Notes: generated by a model not told the origin, from the letters alone. 64,000 nt of DNA from Prevotella sp. oral taxon 475 (GCF_018127805.1 NZ_CP072334.1:1032001-1096000), one strand, 5' to 3'; shown: positions 43,595 through 52,834, counted from the first letter of the stretch. Numbers and translations are program-made.

Positions 43595-44914
43595 TCACCG
43601 TTTCCCTTCGGTTCGCACAAACGGATGGCGCATGAAGAGAAACGTTTGGATGGCTCCGCGACTGAAGAGATAGACGAGGAACGAGAGCCAAAGGGCATGA
43701 TTGGCGATGGTAGATCGGAGTAGCCAGTAGACCATGAAGAAGAGAATGGCCGAGAGAACCGACGAGACCAACATTCCTCGTGTCTGAGTGGTTCCGATAA
43801 AAAGGCCGTCCCACACGAAGGCTGCCATGCCGCTCAACGGAATCAGCACGGCCCAAGGAAAATAGGGTAGAGCAGCGGCCACCACCTCCTTGTTGCTGGT
43901 GAGCAGCGACAGGAACGCCCGTCCGCCCAGGAGATACAGTCCGCTGAAAGCCACAATCATCCCTCCGCCCCAAAGAAACAGTCGTGTCACCGTGGCAAGG
44001 AACGCCCTGCGATGGTTCGCCCCATAATATTTCCCGCCCAGTGCCTCTCCGGCGTAGGCAAAGCCATCCATCACGTAAGAGAAAATGGTGAAGAGTTGCA
44101 ACAGCAGTGTGTTCACGGCCAGAATAACGACGCCCTGTGCCGCTCCGGCCGAGGTGAAGAAGAGATTGACGGCCACGAGGAAAACGGTGCGCAGGAAGAT
44201 GTCGCGATGGATGTGGAAGAAGGGCGAGAGTTCCGCGCGGCGGGCGATGCCGTGCAGGTGGAAGTAGGTGCGTAGAGGCGGAAAATAGCGACGGAAGAAG
44301 AAGAAAAGACCCAAGGCCAGTCCGGCATATTGGGCCACGAGTGTGCCCAGGGCCACGCCCTCGATGGTCATTCCGCAGAACGCTACGAACAAGAGGCTCA
44401 TGCCGATGTTCACCACATTCTGCACCATGGCAATGAACATGGGAATGCGTGTGTTCTGCATTCCGACGAACCAGCCCGTCAGACTATAAAGTCCCAGCAT
44501 CGCCGGAGCTCCCCAGATGCAGACGACAAAATAGCGGCGCGCCATTGAGGCCACCTCCTCTGCCGGGCTCATCACTGCCAGAACACTCCGGCAAATGGGT
44601 TCTTGCAGCACCAGCAGACCCAAAGCCAAAAGCAACGCAATGAGCATCGAACGCAGCAGAATCCGGGCCATCTTCTCATGATTGCGTTCGCCGTAGGCCT
44701 GCGAAGTCATCCCGCCGGTTCCCATCCGAAGAAATCCGCATAGCCAGTACATCACGTTGAAGATCATGCTGCCCACGGCAATGGCTCCGATATATTGGGC
44801 CTGACCGAGGTGTCCCATAATGGCTACGTCTACCATTCCGAGCAGTGGGACAGTGATGTTGGAGAGGATAGAGGGGAGGGCGATTTGGAGAATTTCTTTG
44901 TCGGTCGAAGTCAT
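43595..44914 (-). CDS. MATE-family efflux transporter (DinF-like)
   Basis: A 439-residue membrane protein with twelve predicted helices in two similar halves, from the ATG at 44914 (MTSTDKEILQIALPS). An upstream in-frame extension is charged and unlike the family. The family motif is LSNITVPLLGMVDVAIMGHLGQAQYIGAIAVG (about residues 15-46), and a related segment opens the second half (NTLLLQLFTIFSYVMDGFAYAGEALGGKYYGA). The DinF subgroup is suggested by the early LGMVDVAIMGHLG motif and GVALGTLVAQYAGL. It exports cationic or organic compounds with Na+ or H+. It is divergent from tolC-like 45124-46455. No regulator gene is adjacent. Confidence 0.88.
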   Translation of the reverse strand: MTSTDKEILQIALPSILSNITVPLLGMVDVAIMGHLGQAQYIGAIAVGSMIFNVMYWLCGFLRMGTGGMTSQAYGERNHEKMARILLRSMLIALLLALGLLVLQEPICRSVLAVMSPAEEVASMARRYFVVCIWGAPAMLGLYSLTGWFVGMQNTRIPMFIAMVQNVVNIGMSLLFVAFCGMTIEGVALGTLVAQYAGLALGLFFFFRRYFPPLRTYFHLHGIARRAELSPFFHIHRDIFLRTVFLVAVNLFFTSAGAAQGVVILAVNTLLLQLFTIFSYVMDGFAYAGEALGGKYYGANHRRAFLATVTRLFLWGGGMIVAFSGLYLLGGRAFLSLLTSNKEVVAAALPYFPWAVLIPLSGMAAFVWDGLFIGTTQTRGMLVSSVLSAILFFMVYWLLRSTIANHALWLSFLVYLFSRGAIQTFLFMRHPFVRTEGKR

Positions 44915-45123
44915 TTCGTCGCGGATTTTACGTGAGTTTCGGGCGCGAAGATACGACAAAAACGGGAGATTGCGGACAACAGATTTTTGCAAGCGTACCG
45001 CTCGAGGGGTAATAATTGTTAATTCCGACACGGTCGAATCAACTTTTTCTCCCTTGCGTCCGTCTCACTAAAGAAATCGCTGGGGACTTTCATCCCTTGT
45101 GCCAAAACAACATCGGAAAGAAC

Positions 45124-46455
45124 ATGAAGAAACAAAGAAGACTCATCGCTGCTGTGCTGCTCATGCTCGCAGCCCTCGGAACGGTTCAGGCCAGAGAGTG
45201 GTCGCTGAAAGAATGCATTGACTACGCCTTGCAAAACAACATCACTCTGCAAAAGAGCCGCCTCTCGGTCAAGAGTGCGCAGGAAGATCTGCTGCAAAGT
45301 CGGGCCGGTTTGCTGCCATCGCTCTCGGCCTCTACCAATCAGAACCTCAACTATCGACCGTGGATCGAGTCGGCGGCAGGTGGTGGTGCTCCGTCGAGCG
45401 TGGATAAGGTTTATTATAACGGTTCCTACAGCCTTTCGGCCAATTGGACGGTGTGGAACGGCAACCGAAACCGCAACACCATCAAGCGAAATCGCCTCCT
45501 GACAGAATTGGCCGAGGCGCAAACCGAGGTGTCGGCAGCTACGATTCAAGAACAGATTGCACAACTCTATGTGCAGATTCTTTACTCGACTGAGGCCCTC
45601 CGTGTGAGCGAGCAAAGTCTGAACACGAGCCAAACCAACGAAGACCGCGGCCGAGAAATGCTGCGTGTGGGCAAGATGAGCCGCGCCGACCTGGCGCAAC
45701 TCACCGCGCAACGAGCCCAGGAAGAGTATAACCTCGTGGCTGCGCAGAGTACGCTTGCCGATTACAAGCGACAGCTGAAGCAGCTCTTGCAAATAACCGA
45801 TGGCGAGGTCTTCGACGTAGTCGTTCCGCCCTCGACCGACGAGATGGCCCTGCAACCGATTCCCTCTGTGAGCAATGTCTATCTGGCCGCCGTTGAATGC
45901 CGTCCCGAACTCAAGGCCGCACAGCTGGCCCTGGCCGGAAGCGACGTCAACATCAAAATAGCACGGGCTCTCCGTCTGCCCACCGTCAGCCTGGGCGGAG
46001 CCTTCAACACCAACACTTCCTCTACCTCCCACAATGCCTGGGGCACACAGTTGAAAACCCATCTCGACATGGGTGCAGGTCTTACCGTGAGCATCCCGCT
46101 TTTCGACAACCGCACGCAGCGCACCGCCCTCAACAAGGCGCTCATCGAGCGGCAGGGCTATCTCCTGGATTTGAAAGACCGGCAAACCGCTCTCTACGCT
46201 AACATCGAGAACTATTGGTTGCAGGCCACCACCCATCAAAGTAAGTTCAAGGCTGCAAAGGAGAGCGTGAAGAGTGCGCAGGAAAGCTTCGACTTACTTA
46301 GCGAGCAGTTCAGACTCGGACTTAAAAACATCATCCAGCTCATGACCGGAAAGAACAACCTCGTTGCCGCCCAGCAAAACGCCCTGCAAAGTAAGTATCT
46401 CGCCATTTTGAATCTCGACCTCTTGCAGTTCTACCAAACGGGGAAGATGAGGTAG
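45124..46455 (+). CDS. TolC-family outer-membrane efflux protein
   Basis: A 443-residue protein from the ATG at 45124, which gives a standard signal peptide ending in VQA. The two outer-membrane-efflux repeats are visible (about 25-210 and 230-430): WSLKECIDYALQNNITLQKSRL and EERQ-like coiled-coil helices, NRNRNTIKRNRLLTELAEAQ, and the second-half AKESVKSAQESFDLLSEQFRLGLKNIIQLM. It forms the trimeric channel of a tripartite pump or type I secretion. Its inner-membrane and adaptor partners, usually adjacent, are absent here; the nearest transporter is the divergent MATE gene, which does not normally use TolC. It is probably an orphan channel shared with pumps elsewhere. Confidence 0.9.
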   Translation: MKKQRRLIAAVLLMLAALGTVQAREWSLKECIDYALQNNITLQKSRLSVKSAQEDLLQSRAGLLPSLSASTNQNLNYRPWIESAAGGGAPSSVDKVYYNGSYSLSANWTVWNGNRNRNTIKRNRLLTELAEAQTEVSAATIQEQIAQLYVQILYSTEALRVSEQSLNTSQTNEDRGREMLRVGKMSRADLAQLTAQRAQEEYNLVAAQSTLADYKRQLKQLLQITDGEVFDVVVPPSTDEMALQPIPSVSNVYLAAVECRPELKAAQLALAGSDVNIKIARALRLPTVSLGGAFNTNTSSTSHNAWGTQLKTHLDMGAGLTVSIPLFDNRTQRTALNKALIERQGYLLDLKDRQTALYANIENYWLQATTHQSKFKAAKESVKSAQESFDLLSEQFRLGLKNIIQLMTGKNNLVAAQQNALQSKYLAILNLDLLQFYQTGKMR

Positions 46456-46493
46456 GCCTTTAGGTGCAGATCTTCCTCCTCCGGTTTCCTCTT

Positions 46494-46525
46494 TTTGGTG
46501 AATTCAAAAGTTTGTATTACCTTTG
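46494..46525 (+). promoter_or_regulatory. Promoter of CA-repeat leader A
   Basis: TTTG (46494-46497), a 20-bp spacer and TACCTTTG (46518-46525). The same elements with the same spacer precede leader B (62300-62331). Transcription should start near 46532. Confidence 0.8.
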
Positions 46526-46569
46526 CCCCGTCTTTTAGGCAGCAGAACAAAGGATATATATATCATATA

Positions 46570-46755
<186 letters not shown>

Positions 46756-46809
46756 TGTAAGACTTTTTCACTTTCTCCTACGCGCGCGCGAAGCGAGTGT
46801 AAACCATAG

Positions 46810-46850
46810 CCTGCAAAGGGATTCCCAGCGAATCTCTTTGCAGGTTTTTT
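46810..46850 (+). terminator. Terminator/attenuator of leader A
   Basis: A 15-bp stem with one G-U pair (CCTGCAAAGGGATTC at 46810-46824, GAATCTCTTTGCAGG at 46830-46844), a 5-nt loop and six T. It stands between the leader stop and the next gene, and a close copy lies at 62641-62683. Confidence 0.9.
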
Positions 46851-46930
46851 CGTACTCGGTCAGTGCGGGAGGAAGAGAGCGTGAAACCAAATTTTCCAGG
46901 ATATATTAACAACAAAACCAAGTTTTAGTT

Positions 46931-47146
46931 ATGAAAAGAGATCAAGTAAACATTCAACATTACACACGTCCCGAGATTAGGGTCTTGAGGCTCGACACGG
47001 ACAGTCAATTGATGCATCAATCTGGCAGCGGCGGTCACCAGTCGGCCGGCAATGAGCAGGTGCTACCCGGTGCCAAGCAAGGATTCTTTGACGAAGAGGA
47101 TACCGACGATGCCGCCTACACGCCCTACCGAGTATGGGAGGAATAA
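46931..47146 (+). CDS. Small protein of unknown function downstream of leader A
   Basis: A 71-residue protein, not a known family. It begins MKRDQVNIQHYTRPEIRVLR, has a Gly/Ser/His-rich centre (SGSGGHQSAGNEQ) and an acidic end (FDEEDTDDAAYTPYRVWEE). There is no signal peptide or membrane helix. Short Prevotella proteins with a YxxP-like start, a Ser/Gly-rich middle and an acidic aromatic end frequently precede surface-protein genes. Their role is unknown. It lies 21 nt after the stop of the readthrough frame of leader A and 60 bp before a fimbrillin-like lipoprotein gene, so it is probably co-transcribed with it. The spacer to that gene is itself repetitive. Confidence 0.6.
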   Translation: MKRDQVNIQHYTRPEIRVLRLDTDSQLMHQSGSGGHQSAGNEQVLPGAKQGFFDEEDTDDAAYTPYRVWEE

Positions 47147-47150
47147 AAAG

Positions 47151-47200
47151 AAAAGTAGTAAGTGATAAAGTAAGTAGTAAGTAATAAAGTAGTAAGTAGA
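47151..47200. repeat. AGTAGTAAGT repeats in the gene spacer
   Basis: AGTAGTAAGT-like words recur three times between the 71-residue ORF and the fimbrillin-like gene, ending about 7 nt before its ATG. Copy-number change would alter spacing at the start codon. Confidence 0.6.
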
Positions 47201-47206
47201 AAAAAT

Positions 47207-48886
47207 ATGATCAAGCAAATAAGAACATCTGCCCTTGCCTTGAGTGCGCTTTTAATGATGAGCTGTGCGGGCGAGAATACGGCACAAGGAGATAAGAACA
47301 CAGAAGAATTCGATACAAGAGGACTGACAGAGTTTACCACGGCCCCAAGTTCCAAGTTGACTTCGGCCAAATCAGGATTGCCCTGGCAGGAAGACGAGAT
47401 AGAAACGCGCACCACGGGCGAGTACACCGGATCGGGTATCGACTTCTATTGGACCACGGACGACATTCTTTGGATTCACACCGACGACGATGTCCTCAAT
47501 CCGCTCAAGAAGAGCAAGCGCAGCAATATCGCTACCCTGAGTGCTGCCGACACGAAGAACCGAACCGCCACGGCCAAGTTTTATTTCGATGGCTCCTTTA
47601 CCAAGAGCAGCTACACCGTGCGCTATACCGGAAAGAACAGCACATCGGGCGACAAAGTAACCATCCAGGCCCAGCAATCGCAGGCTGAGCCCAACGTTGT
47701 CCGTCAACTGGGCGAGAGCGGCGACTGTGGCATCGCCACGGCCACGATGAACAACGGCCGCTATGAGTTCACCCTCCGGCATCAAGCCGCCTACCTCACC
47801 TTTATCCCCTACAACGCGCCGGGTGACATCAGCACCGCGGCCAAACTCGTCAAGATCAAGGTGACGGCCAACAAGCCCCTGGCCGGCGAATACAACTTCA
47901 GTGATACCGGTCTCGACCTGGCCACCTCACCCGCCAACCCCTCCAACACCATCGAACTGAGCGTAGGCGGCTCTACTGGTTATGCCCTGCCTACGGCCGC
48001 AGCCTCCGACAAGTCTTTCACCATGGTGTTGGCTCCCGGTACATACAGCAGCTTCAAGGTAGAATACATCTTTAAGAACCAAGACGACAACACCGAGATC
48101 AGCACCACTCGAGAGTATGCCAACCTCACCTTCAATGCTGGCAAGAACACCGAGCTGGGCAAAGACTTCGACATTCGTGTCTATCATCCCAAATACACCC
48201 TATGGGATGCGAATAATGATCTGTGGTATGGTAACGAACAGCATCAACCTAAAACGCCGGGTGGACAGCATACAGCGCATCTGCCCGTCAATGAATACGA
48301 TTCGTATCTACGATGGGCGAATGGTACGAGCGTCCTTGGCTCTTATTTTCAGGCCCGCCGGAATTGTAAAGACTGTCCTAATCCCAATATCCTGTTTTGG
48401 TATCTGTACAAAGGTGATCCGCACTGGGATGCAGACAGAATGTGGGTGGCTTTGGGCAGGCTCTTTAAAGGTGGCGTTTGGCTGAAAAGACAGAGTGTAA
48501 TCAAACAAGAGAATTTGGCTCTCTTGGGAGGAAAGAACATGGAGGATGGTTTTGACGATGGAAATGGTTGGATAGACTGGAAAGATGAGAATAATTGCAT
48601 TAAAAGAGAAACCTTTTCTCCCACTCCGCTGTCACCCTCTGCCCTCAATAAATATTTCTTCTTACCTGCTACAGGAATGTATGGCATGGCTCCGAGTGCG
48701 CCTTCTTCCTATGGCAGATTTGATCAGTCGTATGCTGCTTTTTGGTCGAATATAAGTGATGGAGATGGCGATCACGCCTGGTCAATAATCTTCTACTCTA
48801 ATGGCCCTGGAACTCTCAAGGGAGAGCTCAATTCAAATACAAGCCGTTCCTTGAACGGCCTTGGCATTTGGCTGGGGGAGAACTAA
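47207..48886 (+). CDS. Fimbrillin-like surface lipoprotein
   Basis: A 559-residue lipoprotein. The signal peptide ends in the lipobox MMSC (Cys20). Residues about 55-170 resemble the first domain of Mfa/FimA-type fimbrillins (RTTGEYTGSGIDFYWTTDDILWIHTDDD, then TATAKFYFDGSF). A second beta domain covers about 170-325 (EFTLRHQAAYLTFIPYNA, KLVKIKVTANKPLAGEYNF). The last 230 residues (rich in Trp, with CKDCPNPNILFWYLYKGDPHWDADRMW and a C-terminal YAAFWSNISDGDGDHAWSIIF) are of the kind found at tips or C-termini of such proteins but are not recognised in detail. It is probably a cell-surface adhesin. Position behind a slippage-prone leader suggests variable expression. Confidence 0.7.
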   Translation: MIKQIRTSALALSALLMMSCAGENTAQGDKNTEEFDTRGLTEFTTAPSSKLTSAKSGLPWQEDEIETRTTGEYTGSGIDFYWTTDDILWIHTDDDVLNPLKKSKRSNIATLSAADTKNRTATAKFYFDGSFTKSSYTVRYTGKNSTSGDKVTIQAQQSQAEPNVVRQLGESGDCGIATATMNNGRYEFTLRHQAAYLTFIPYNAPGDISTAAKLVKIKVTANKPLAGEYNFSDTGLDLATSPANPSNTIELSVGGSTGYALPTAAASDKSFTMVLAPGTYSSFKVEYIFKNQDDNTEISTTREYANLTFNAGKNTELGKDFDIRVYHPKYTLWDANNDLWYGNEQHQPKTPGGQHTAHLPVNEYDSYLRWANGTSVLGSYFQARRNCKDCPNPNILFWYLYKGDPHWDADRMWVALGRLFKGGVWLKRQSVIKQENLALLGGKNMEDGFDDGNGWIDWKDENNCIKRETFSPTPLSPSALNKYFFLPATGMYGMAPSAPSSYGRFDQSYAAFWSNISDGDGDHAWSIIFYSNGPGTLKGELNSNTSRSLNGLGIWLGEN

Positions 48887-49115
48887 ACCAACCTGGATGC
48901 GACGCCATTCTCTCCTGCAATTAGTTCAGTGGCAAGAGCACCTCGTTGAATATCAAGGACAGTGTAGTTGAATGTCAACTACACTGTAGTGGAAAACGGG
49001 TGGGGCGTAGAATAAAGAAGACAGAATCCTAATGATGCGATGCGCATCAACTGTCAACGTCGCGCGTGAGCATCATTTACAATTCAAGAGGTGACTTCCC
49101 GATGTGTGGGAAGTC

Positions 49116-49280
49116 ACCTCTTGCGTATCGGGAGATCATCTGCCATACATCAGGAGATCATCTGCCATGTATCGGAAAGTCATTTGTTATGCATCGAAAT
49201 CGTATCTGTCATGCATCGGGAGGTTATCTGTCATGCAACGGAAGGACATCTGTCATGCATAAAAATCATATTTACCACCT
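49116..49280. repeat. Seven 22-bp tandem repeats
   Basis: ATCTGTCAT-like words occur at 49138, 49160, 49182, 49204, 49226, 49248 and 49270, each step exactly 22 bp. The unit is GCATCGGnAGnTnATCTGTCAT. The array runs directly into the first hairpin element. Confidence 0.9.
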
Positions 49281-49300
49281 ATTGGGGCATTGTGCGTAAA

Positions 49301-49584
49301 CAACCCTGTAAGGGTTGGTCTGTTGGCAGGGCGGGGTTGGCGAGTGAAACGAGCCTACCCTGCCTGAGCGATACTCCCAATAACAACCCTAAAGGGGTTG
49401 GTCTGTTTTTATAGAAAATCCCTCTAACTCAGGAAGTCAAAAACAACCTTCCCACTCCCCTAACTTAAGGGGGTTAAATAGACCAAGACCTACGGCCTTG
49501 TTTTCTCTTTGCATGTCGTAGACAGGGTAGGCTCGTTTCACTCGCCAACCCTGCTCTACCAACAGACCAACCGCTACGCGGTAG
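49301..49584. mobile_element. Hairpin (MITE-like) element, copy 1
   Basis: A 284-bp element with ends in long inverted repeat. 49313-49362 pairs with 49523-49572, nearly perfectly over 50 bp; the inner 29 bp are perfect. Both ends carry a small palindrome (CAACCC-GGGTTG at left, CAACCG-CGGTAG at right). There is no transposase frame. About 110 bp separate it from a second, related element in the same orientation. It could be a miniature transposable element or a structured RNA repeat. Confidence 0.7.
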
Positions 49585-49619
49585 ACTGCATGCAACCCTC
49601 ATTCACATCACAAGAGGTT

Positions 49620-49675
49620 ATTTACTATGCATCGTGAGATTATCTCCCAGGCATTAAAATCGTATCTGTCACCTA
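49620..49675. repeat. Short 22-bp array between the two hairpin elements
   Basis: ATTTACTAT, ATCTCCCAG and ATCTGTCAC words start at 49620, 49642 and 49664, 22 bp apart, the same family as 49116-49280. Array plus element are duplicated as one composite unit. Confidence 0.75.
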
Positions 49676-49695
49676 TTGGGAATGTTGTGCGTAAA

Positions 49696-49977
49696 CAACC
49701 CCAACGGGGTTGGTCTGTTGGTAGGGTAGGGTTGGCGAGCGAAGCGAGTCTACCCTATCTAAGGAGTACTCACCAATAACAACCCTGTAGGGGTTGGTCT
49801 GTTTGAATTGGAAATTCCTCTAATTCAAAAAACTAAACGGTTTCCCATTTCTCTCATTTAGGGGGCTCGGAGAGACCAAGACCTACATCCTTGTTTTCTC
49901 TTTGCATGTCGTAGACAGAGTAGGCTCGCTTCGCTCGCCAACCTTGTTTTACCAACGGGTCAACCGTGATGCGGTTG
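49696..49977. mobile_element. Hairpin (MITE-like) element, copy 2
   Basis: A 282-bp element homologous to copy 1, same layout and orientation. Arms 49708-49757 and 49916-49965 pair over 50 bp with about a dozen mismatches. End palindromes are CAACCCC-GGGGTTG and CAACCG-CGGTTG. The changes from copy 1 include paired ones (GAGTGAAACGAG versus GAGCGAAGCGAG on both arms), which hints that pairing is maintained. Confidence 0.7.
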
Positions 49978-50038
49978 TTTGTGTGAGGGATATTTGGCAT
50001 TGTTTGCACTCCCTTTCCCTCTTCTCACTCCTTAACTC

Positions 50039-52192
50039 CTACTTTCCCCGATAGAAGTCGGCCAGGACGAGTTTGATGTCTTCGTAGCTGATGTCGGGTG
50101 CGACAGCGGCTTTCACCTCGCCGCTGTTTTTCTTTTCGTCGGGGTGGCGCAGGAGGAAACGGACGATTTCTTGGCGTTTCCGCTCGTCTACCAACTCTCG
50201 AACGTCCACCTCGCCTTGTGCCACATAGCGAACCAGATGCGAGGCGACGGTCGAGAGGGCCAGACCACGCTGGCGGGCTATGGCGGCAATGTCGAGCCCT
50301 TGGCGAAGGAGGGTGAGGCTGACCTGGTGCGTGTCTGCTTTTGGAGCCTTCTCCTTGCGTTCCTTACGGGGACGACGCGTCTCGGCGATGGGGTCTCCGA
50401 GGAGCAGACGGGTTTTGGTGGCGAGGTAATCGCCAACCTCGAACTGTGCCTTGGTTTGGCTCTCGTGCTTGAGTAGACCTATTTTCAGCCGTAGAGCTTC
50501 GTCAAGTTCGAGTTGTCGCTCGCGAAGGGTGGTTTTGAGAGAGGGGTTGTCGGTGGAGATGGAGGTTTTGCGGTGCAGGTCGGCCAGGGGAGCGAGTCGG
50601 GCACGGAAGTAGGTGGCGGCGGCTCGGATGCGTTCCGGCAGCGACTGGGCGGGCCTTTCGGCTGTGAGCATCGGCGCGTATTGGTGGCGGAACTTGGCGG
50701 AGACCATTACAAGTTCGTCTAACTGCGGGCGGACTTGTCGATATTCGGCCGCCAGACGGGGGAAGTTTCGATGGAAATGCTCGTCGACGAGGCGGGCCAT
50801 CCGTTCGAAAGCTATTCCCAGGGGGCGGAAGTCGAAGAGTTCGTCGACGAGGCTGAGCCTATAGGCTTGTTCCATCTTCGAGAGCGTCTCCTGGGTGGGC
50901 TGATGGGCGGCAGCATAGGCGTTGAAGCGGCTCACCTTCTCGTCGCAGATCACAGCCTCGGCGTTGAGGGGAGCACTTAGGACGAGCCCCTCGAGCGTTC
51001 GGCAACGGCTCAGGGCCACGTAGGTCTGGCCGTGGGCGAAGGAGTGTTGCGCGTCGATGATGGCGCGGTCGAAGGTGAGGCCTTGACTCTTGTGAATCGT
51101 CACCGCCCAAGCCAGTCGTAGGGGGTATTGCCGAAAAATGCCTTCCACTTCTTCGCGAATCTCCTGCGTTTTTTTGTCGAGCACGTATCGGGCGTTGGTC
51201 CACTCCTCCCGGTCGAGTTCAATCTCTTCTCCATCGGCATTCTGCACGGTGATGCCACGAGGTGACAGTTCCGTCACCCGGCCCAGCATTCCGTTGTAGT
51301 AGCGGCCTTGCCCGGTGGTGTCATTCTTGACGAACATCACCTGCGCATGGCGTTTGAGGGTGAGCACTTCGTCGGTGGGGTAGGACTGTTCGGGAAACGT
51401 GCCTTCTACCTCGGCGCGGAAACTCGTGGACGGTAGCTCGATTTCGGAGAGTTTGGCCTCGTTTACTTGTTGCGCTTGATGGTTGTGGGTGGTGAGCCGG
51501 ATGTAGCCCTCCTCTTCGGGCGGGTTGAAGTGGGGGATGACGCGGCGGTTGAGCTGCTGGAAGGTGTCGGCGTCGGCACGGTTCTCGCGGATGCGGTTCA
51601 GCAGATCGAGAAAGGCTGCATCGCTCTGCCGATAGACGGTTTTGAGTTCGATGGTGACGTATTCGGTTTGCCGCAGGGCGTTGCTCGAGAAGAAATAAGG
51701 CGAGTCGTAGTACTGACTCAGTAGGGCCCAGTCGGCATCTTTCACCACAGGGGGCAGCTGTTGGAGATCGCCGATGAGCAGTAGTTGCACACCACCGAAG
51801 GGTCGGCCGTGGTCGCGATAACGACGTAGCACGGTGTCGACGGCATCGAGCAGGTCGGCCCGAACCATACTGATTTCGTCGATCACCAGTAGGTCGGTGG
51901 TGCGGATGATGCGCTGCTTCTCCCGTCCGAACCGAAAGGTGCCCTCCGCCCGAAATGTGGTGTTGGGGATGTAGGGCGAAAACGGCAATTGAAAGAACGA
52001 ATGGATGGTGACGCCACCTGCGTTGATGGCGGCGATGCCTGTAGGGGCAAGCACAATCATGCGTTTGGGCAGTTGCTCTTTGAGGGTGCGCAGAAAGGTG
52101 GTCTTGCCGGTTCCGGCTCTCCCGGTGAGAAAGACGTGTGTGCCGGTGTTCTTCACAAACTGCCAGGCAAGGTTCAATTCGGGGTTTTTCAT
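50039..52192 (-). CDS. Pif1/RecD-like helicase with C-terminal helix-turn-helix
   Basis: A 717-residue superfamily 1 helicase. Walker A GRAGTGKT (24-31), motif Ia (IVLAPTGIAAINAGGVTIHSFF, typical of Pif1), Walker B LLVIDEISMV, motif III (LLIGDLQQLPPV), and the C-terminal motifs with AWAVTIHKSQGLTFDRAIID and YVALSRCRTLEGLVL. After about residue 450 comes a helical region, and the last ~130 residues include a charged linker (RRPRKERKEKAPK) and a helix-turn-helix (HQVSLTLLRQGLDIAAIARQRGLALSTVASHLVRYVAQG). Bacteroidota carry several such Pif1-like proteins, which probably resolve G-quadruplexes or forks. It is the last gene of a short minus-strand run after the phosphatase. Confidence 0.88.
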   Translation of the reverse strand: MKNPELNLAWQFVKNTGTHVFLTGRAGTGKTTFLRTLKEQLPKRMIVLAPTGIAAINAGGVTIHSFFQLPFSPYIPNTTFRAEGTFRFGREKQRIIRTTDLLVIDEISMVRADLLDAVDTVLRRYRDHGRPFGGVQLLLIGDLQQLPPVVKDADWALLSQYYDSPYFFSSNALRQTEYVTIELKTVYRQSDAAFLDLLNRIRENRADADTFQQLNRRVIPHFNPPEEEGYIRLTTHNHQAQQVNEAKLSEIELPSTSFRAEVEGTFPEQSYPTDEVLTLKRHAQVMFVKNDTTGQGRYYNGMLGRVTELSPRGITVQNADGEEIELDREEWTNARYVLDKKTQEIREEVEGIFRQYPLRLAWAVTIHKSQGLTFDRAIIDAQHSFAHGQTYVALSRCRTLEGLVLSAPLNAEAVICDEKVSRFNAYAAAHQPTQETLSKMEQAYRLSLVDELFDFRPLGIAFERMARLVDEHFHRNFPRLAAEYRQVRPQLDELVMVSAKFRHQYAPMLTAERPAQSLPERIRAAATYFRARLAPLADLHRKTSISTDNPSLKTTLRERQLELDEALRLKIGLLKHESQTKAQFEVGDYLATKTRLLLGDPIAETRRPRKERKEKAPKADTHQVSLTLLRQGLDIAAIARQRGLALSTVASHLVRYVAQGEVDVRELVDERKRQEIVRFLLRHPDEKKNSGEVKAAVAPDISYEDIKLVLADFYRGK

Positions 52193-52294
52193 TCCTGTGT
52201 GTAACTCTTTTTCGTCATTTTGGGAATCTTCGTAGGAGTACGACGGCTCGTTTTTTCTCTTTTCTATGTTTCGGGATGCTCCGATAGTTGTTTT

Positions 52295-52834
52295 TTAGTT
52301 TTTGGACGATCGGGAGAGTGTTTCGAGGAGATGGGCGGTGGCTTCTTCAATCAAGTCGAGTGCATAGTCGAAGTCGCGCTCGTCGCCGTAATAAGGGTCG
52401 GGGATGGCGCAGACATCTTTTCGGCGAACGAGATAACGGGCCAGTATCTCCACCTTCTTTGCATCCTCTGCTGTGCGAGCCTGGGCGGTGATGGCCCTGA
52501 GATTGTCGGCATCCATGACGAGAATGCGATCAAAACGGTCGAAATCGGCCGGCGAAAATTGTCGGGCTCTACTCTCAAAATGGTATCCGCGGCGACTTCC
52601 GCACTGTCGCATGCGCTTGTCGGGTAACTGTCCGGCGTGCCATCCTCCGATACCGGCAGAATCGATCTCGAAAAACTCTTCCTCTCCAGCCTTGCTCACC
52701 AGATGGCGCATCACGCCTTCGGCCGCCGGTGAACGACAGATGTTGCCTAGGCAAACGAAGAGCAAACGCTTCTTGATTCTTTTTCTCTCGGTTCTTTCCT
52801 CATAGACAGTCGTCTCGTTTCTTTGTGTCGTCAT
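52295..52834 (-). CDS. Low-molecular-weight protein-tyrosine phosphatase
   Basis: A 179-residue phosphatase from the ATG at 52834; an upstream in-frame extension overlaps the tRNA and is rejected. The P-loop is CLGNICRS with catalytic Cys28 and Arg34, preceded by the usual LLFVC strand. The general-acid loop is IPDPYYG near residue 142. The N-terminal 22 residues (TTQRNETTVYEERTERKRIKK) are a charged extension beyond the normal 155-residue family length. Bacterial members act on BY-kinases of capsule and exopolysaccharide export or on stress targets. No kinase or polysaccharide gene is adjacent, so the role here is unclear. Confidence 0.9.
   Translation of the reverse strand: MTTQRNETTVYEERTERKRIKKRLLFVCLGNICRSPAAEGVMRHLVSKAGEEEFFEIDSAGIGGWHAGQLPDKRMRQCGSRRGYHFESRARQFSPADFDRFDRILVMDADNLRAITAQARTAEDAKKVEILARYLVRRKDVCAIPDPYYGDERDFDYALDLIEEATAHLLETLSRSSKN

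Larger units (their letters stand above)
48887..50038. other. Gene-free repeat field
   Basis: 1.15 kb without a supportable gene. It holds a 22-bp array (49116-49280), two hairpin elements (49301-49584 and 49696-49977) and a short 22-bp array between them (49620-49675). Open frames in the first array are products of the repeat period and not genes. Confidence 0.8.

Noticed and set aside
49066..49414. Open frames through the 22-bp repeat array at 49116-49280
   Set aside because: They exist in two frames only because the array lacks stops; repeated His/Cys-rich peptides with no start context or homology.
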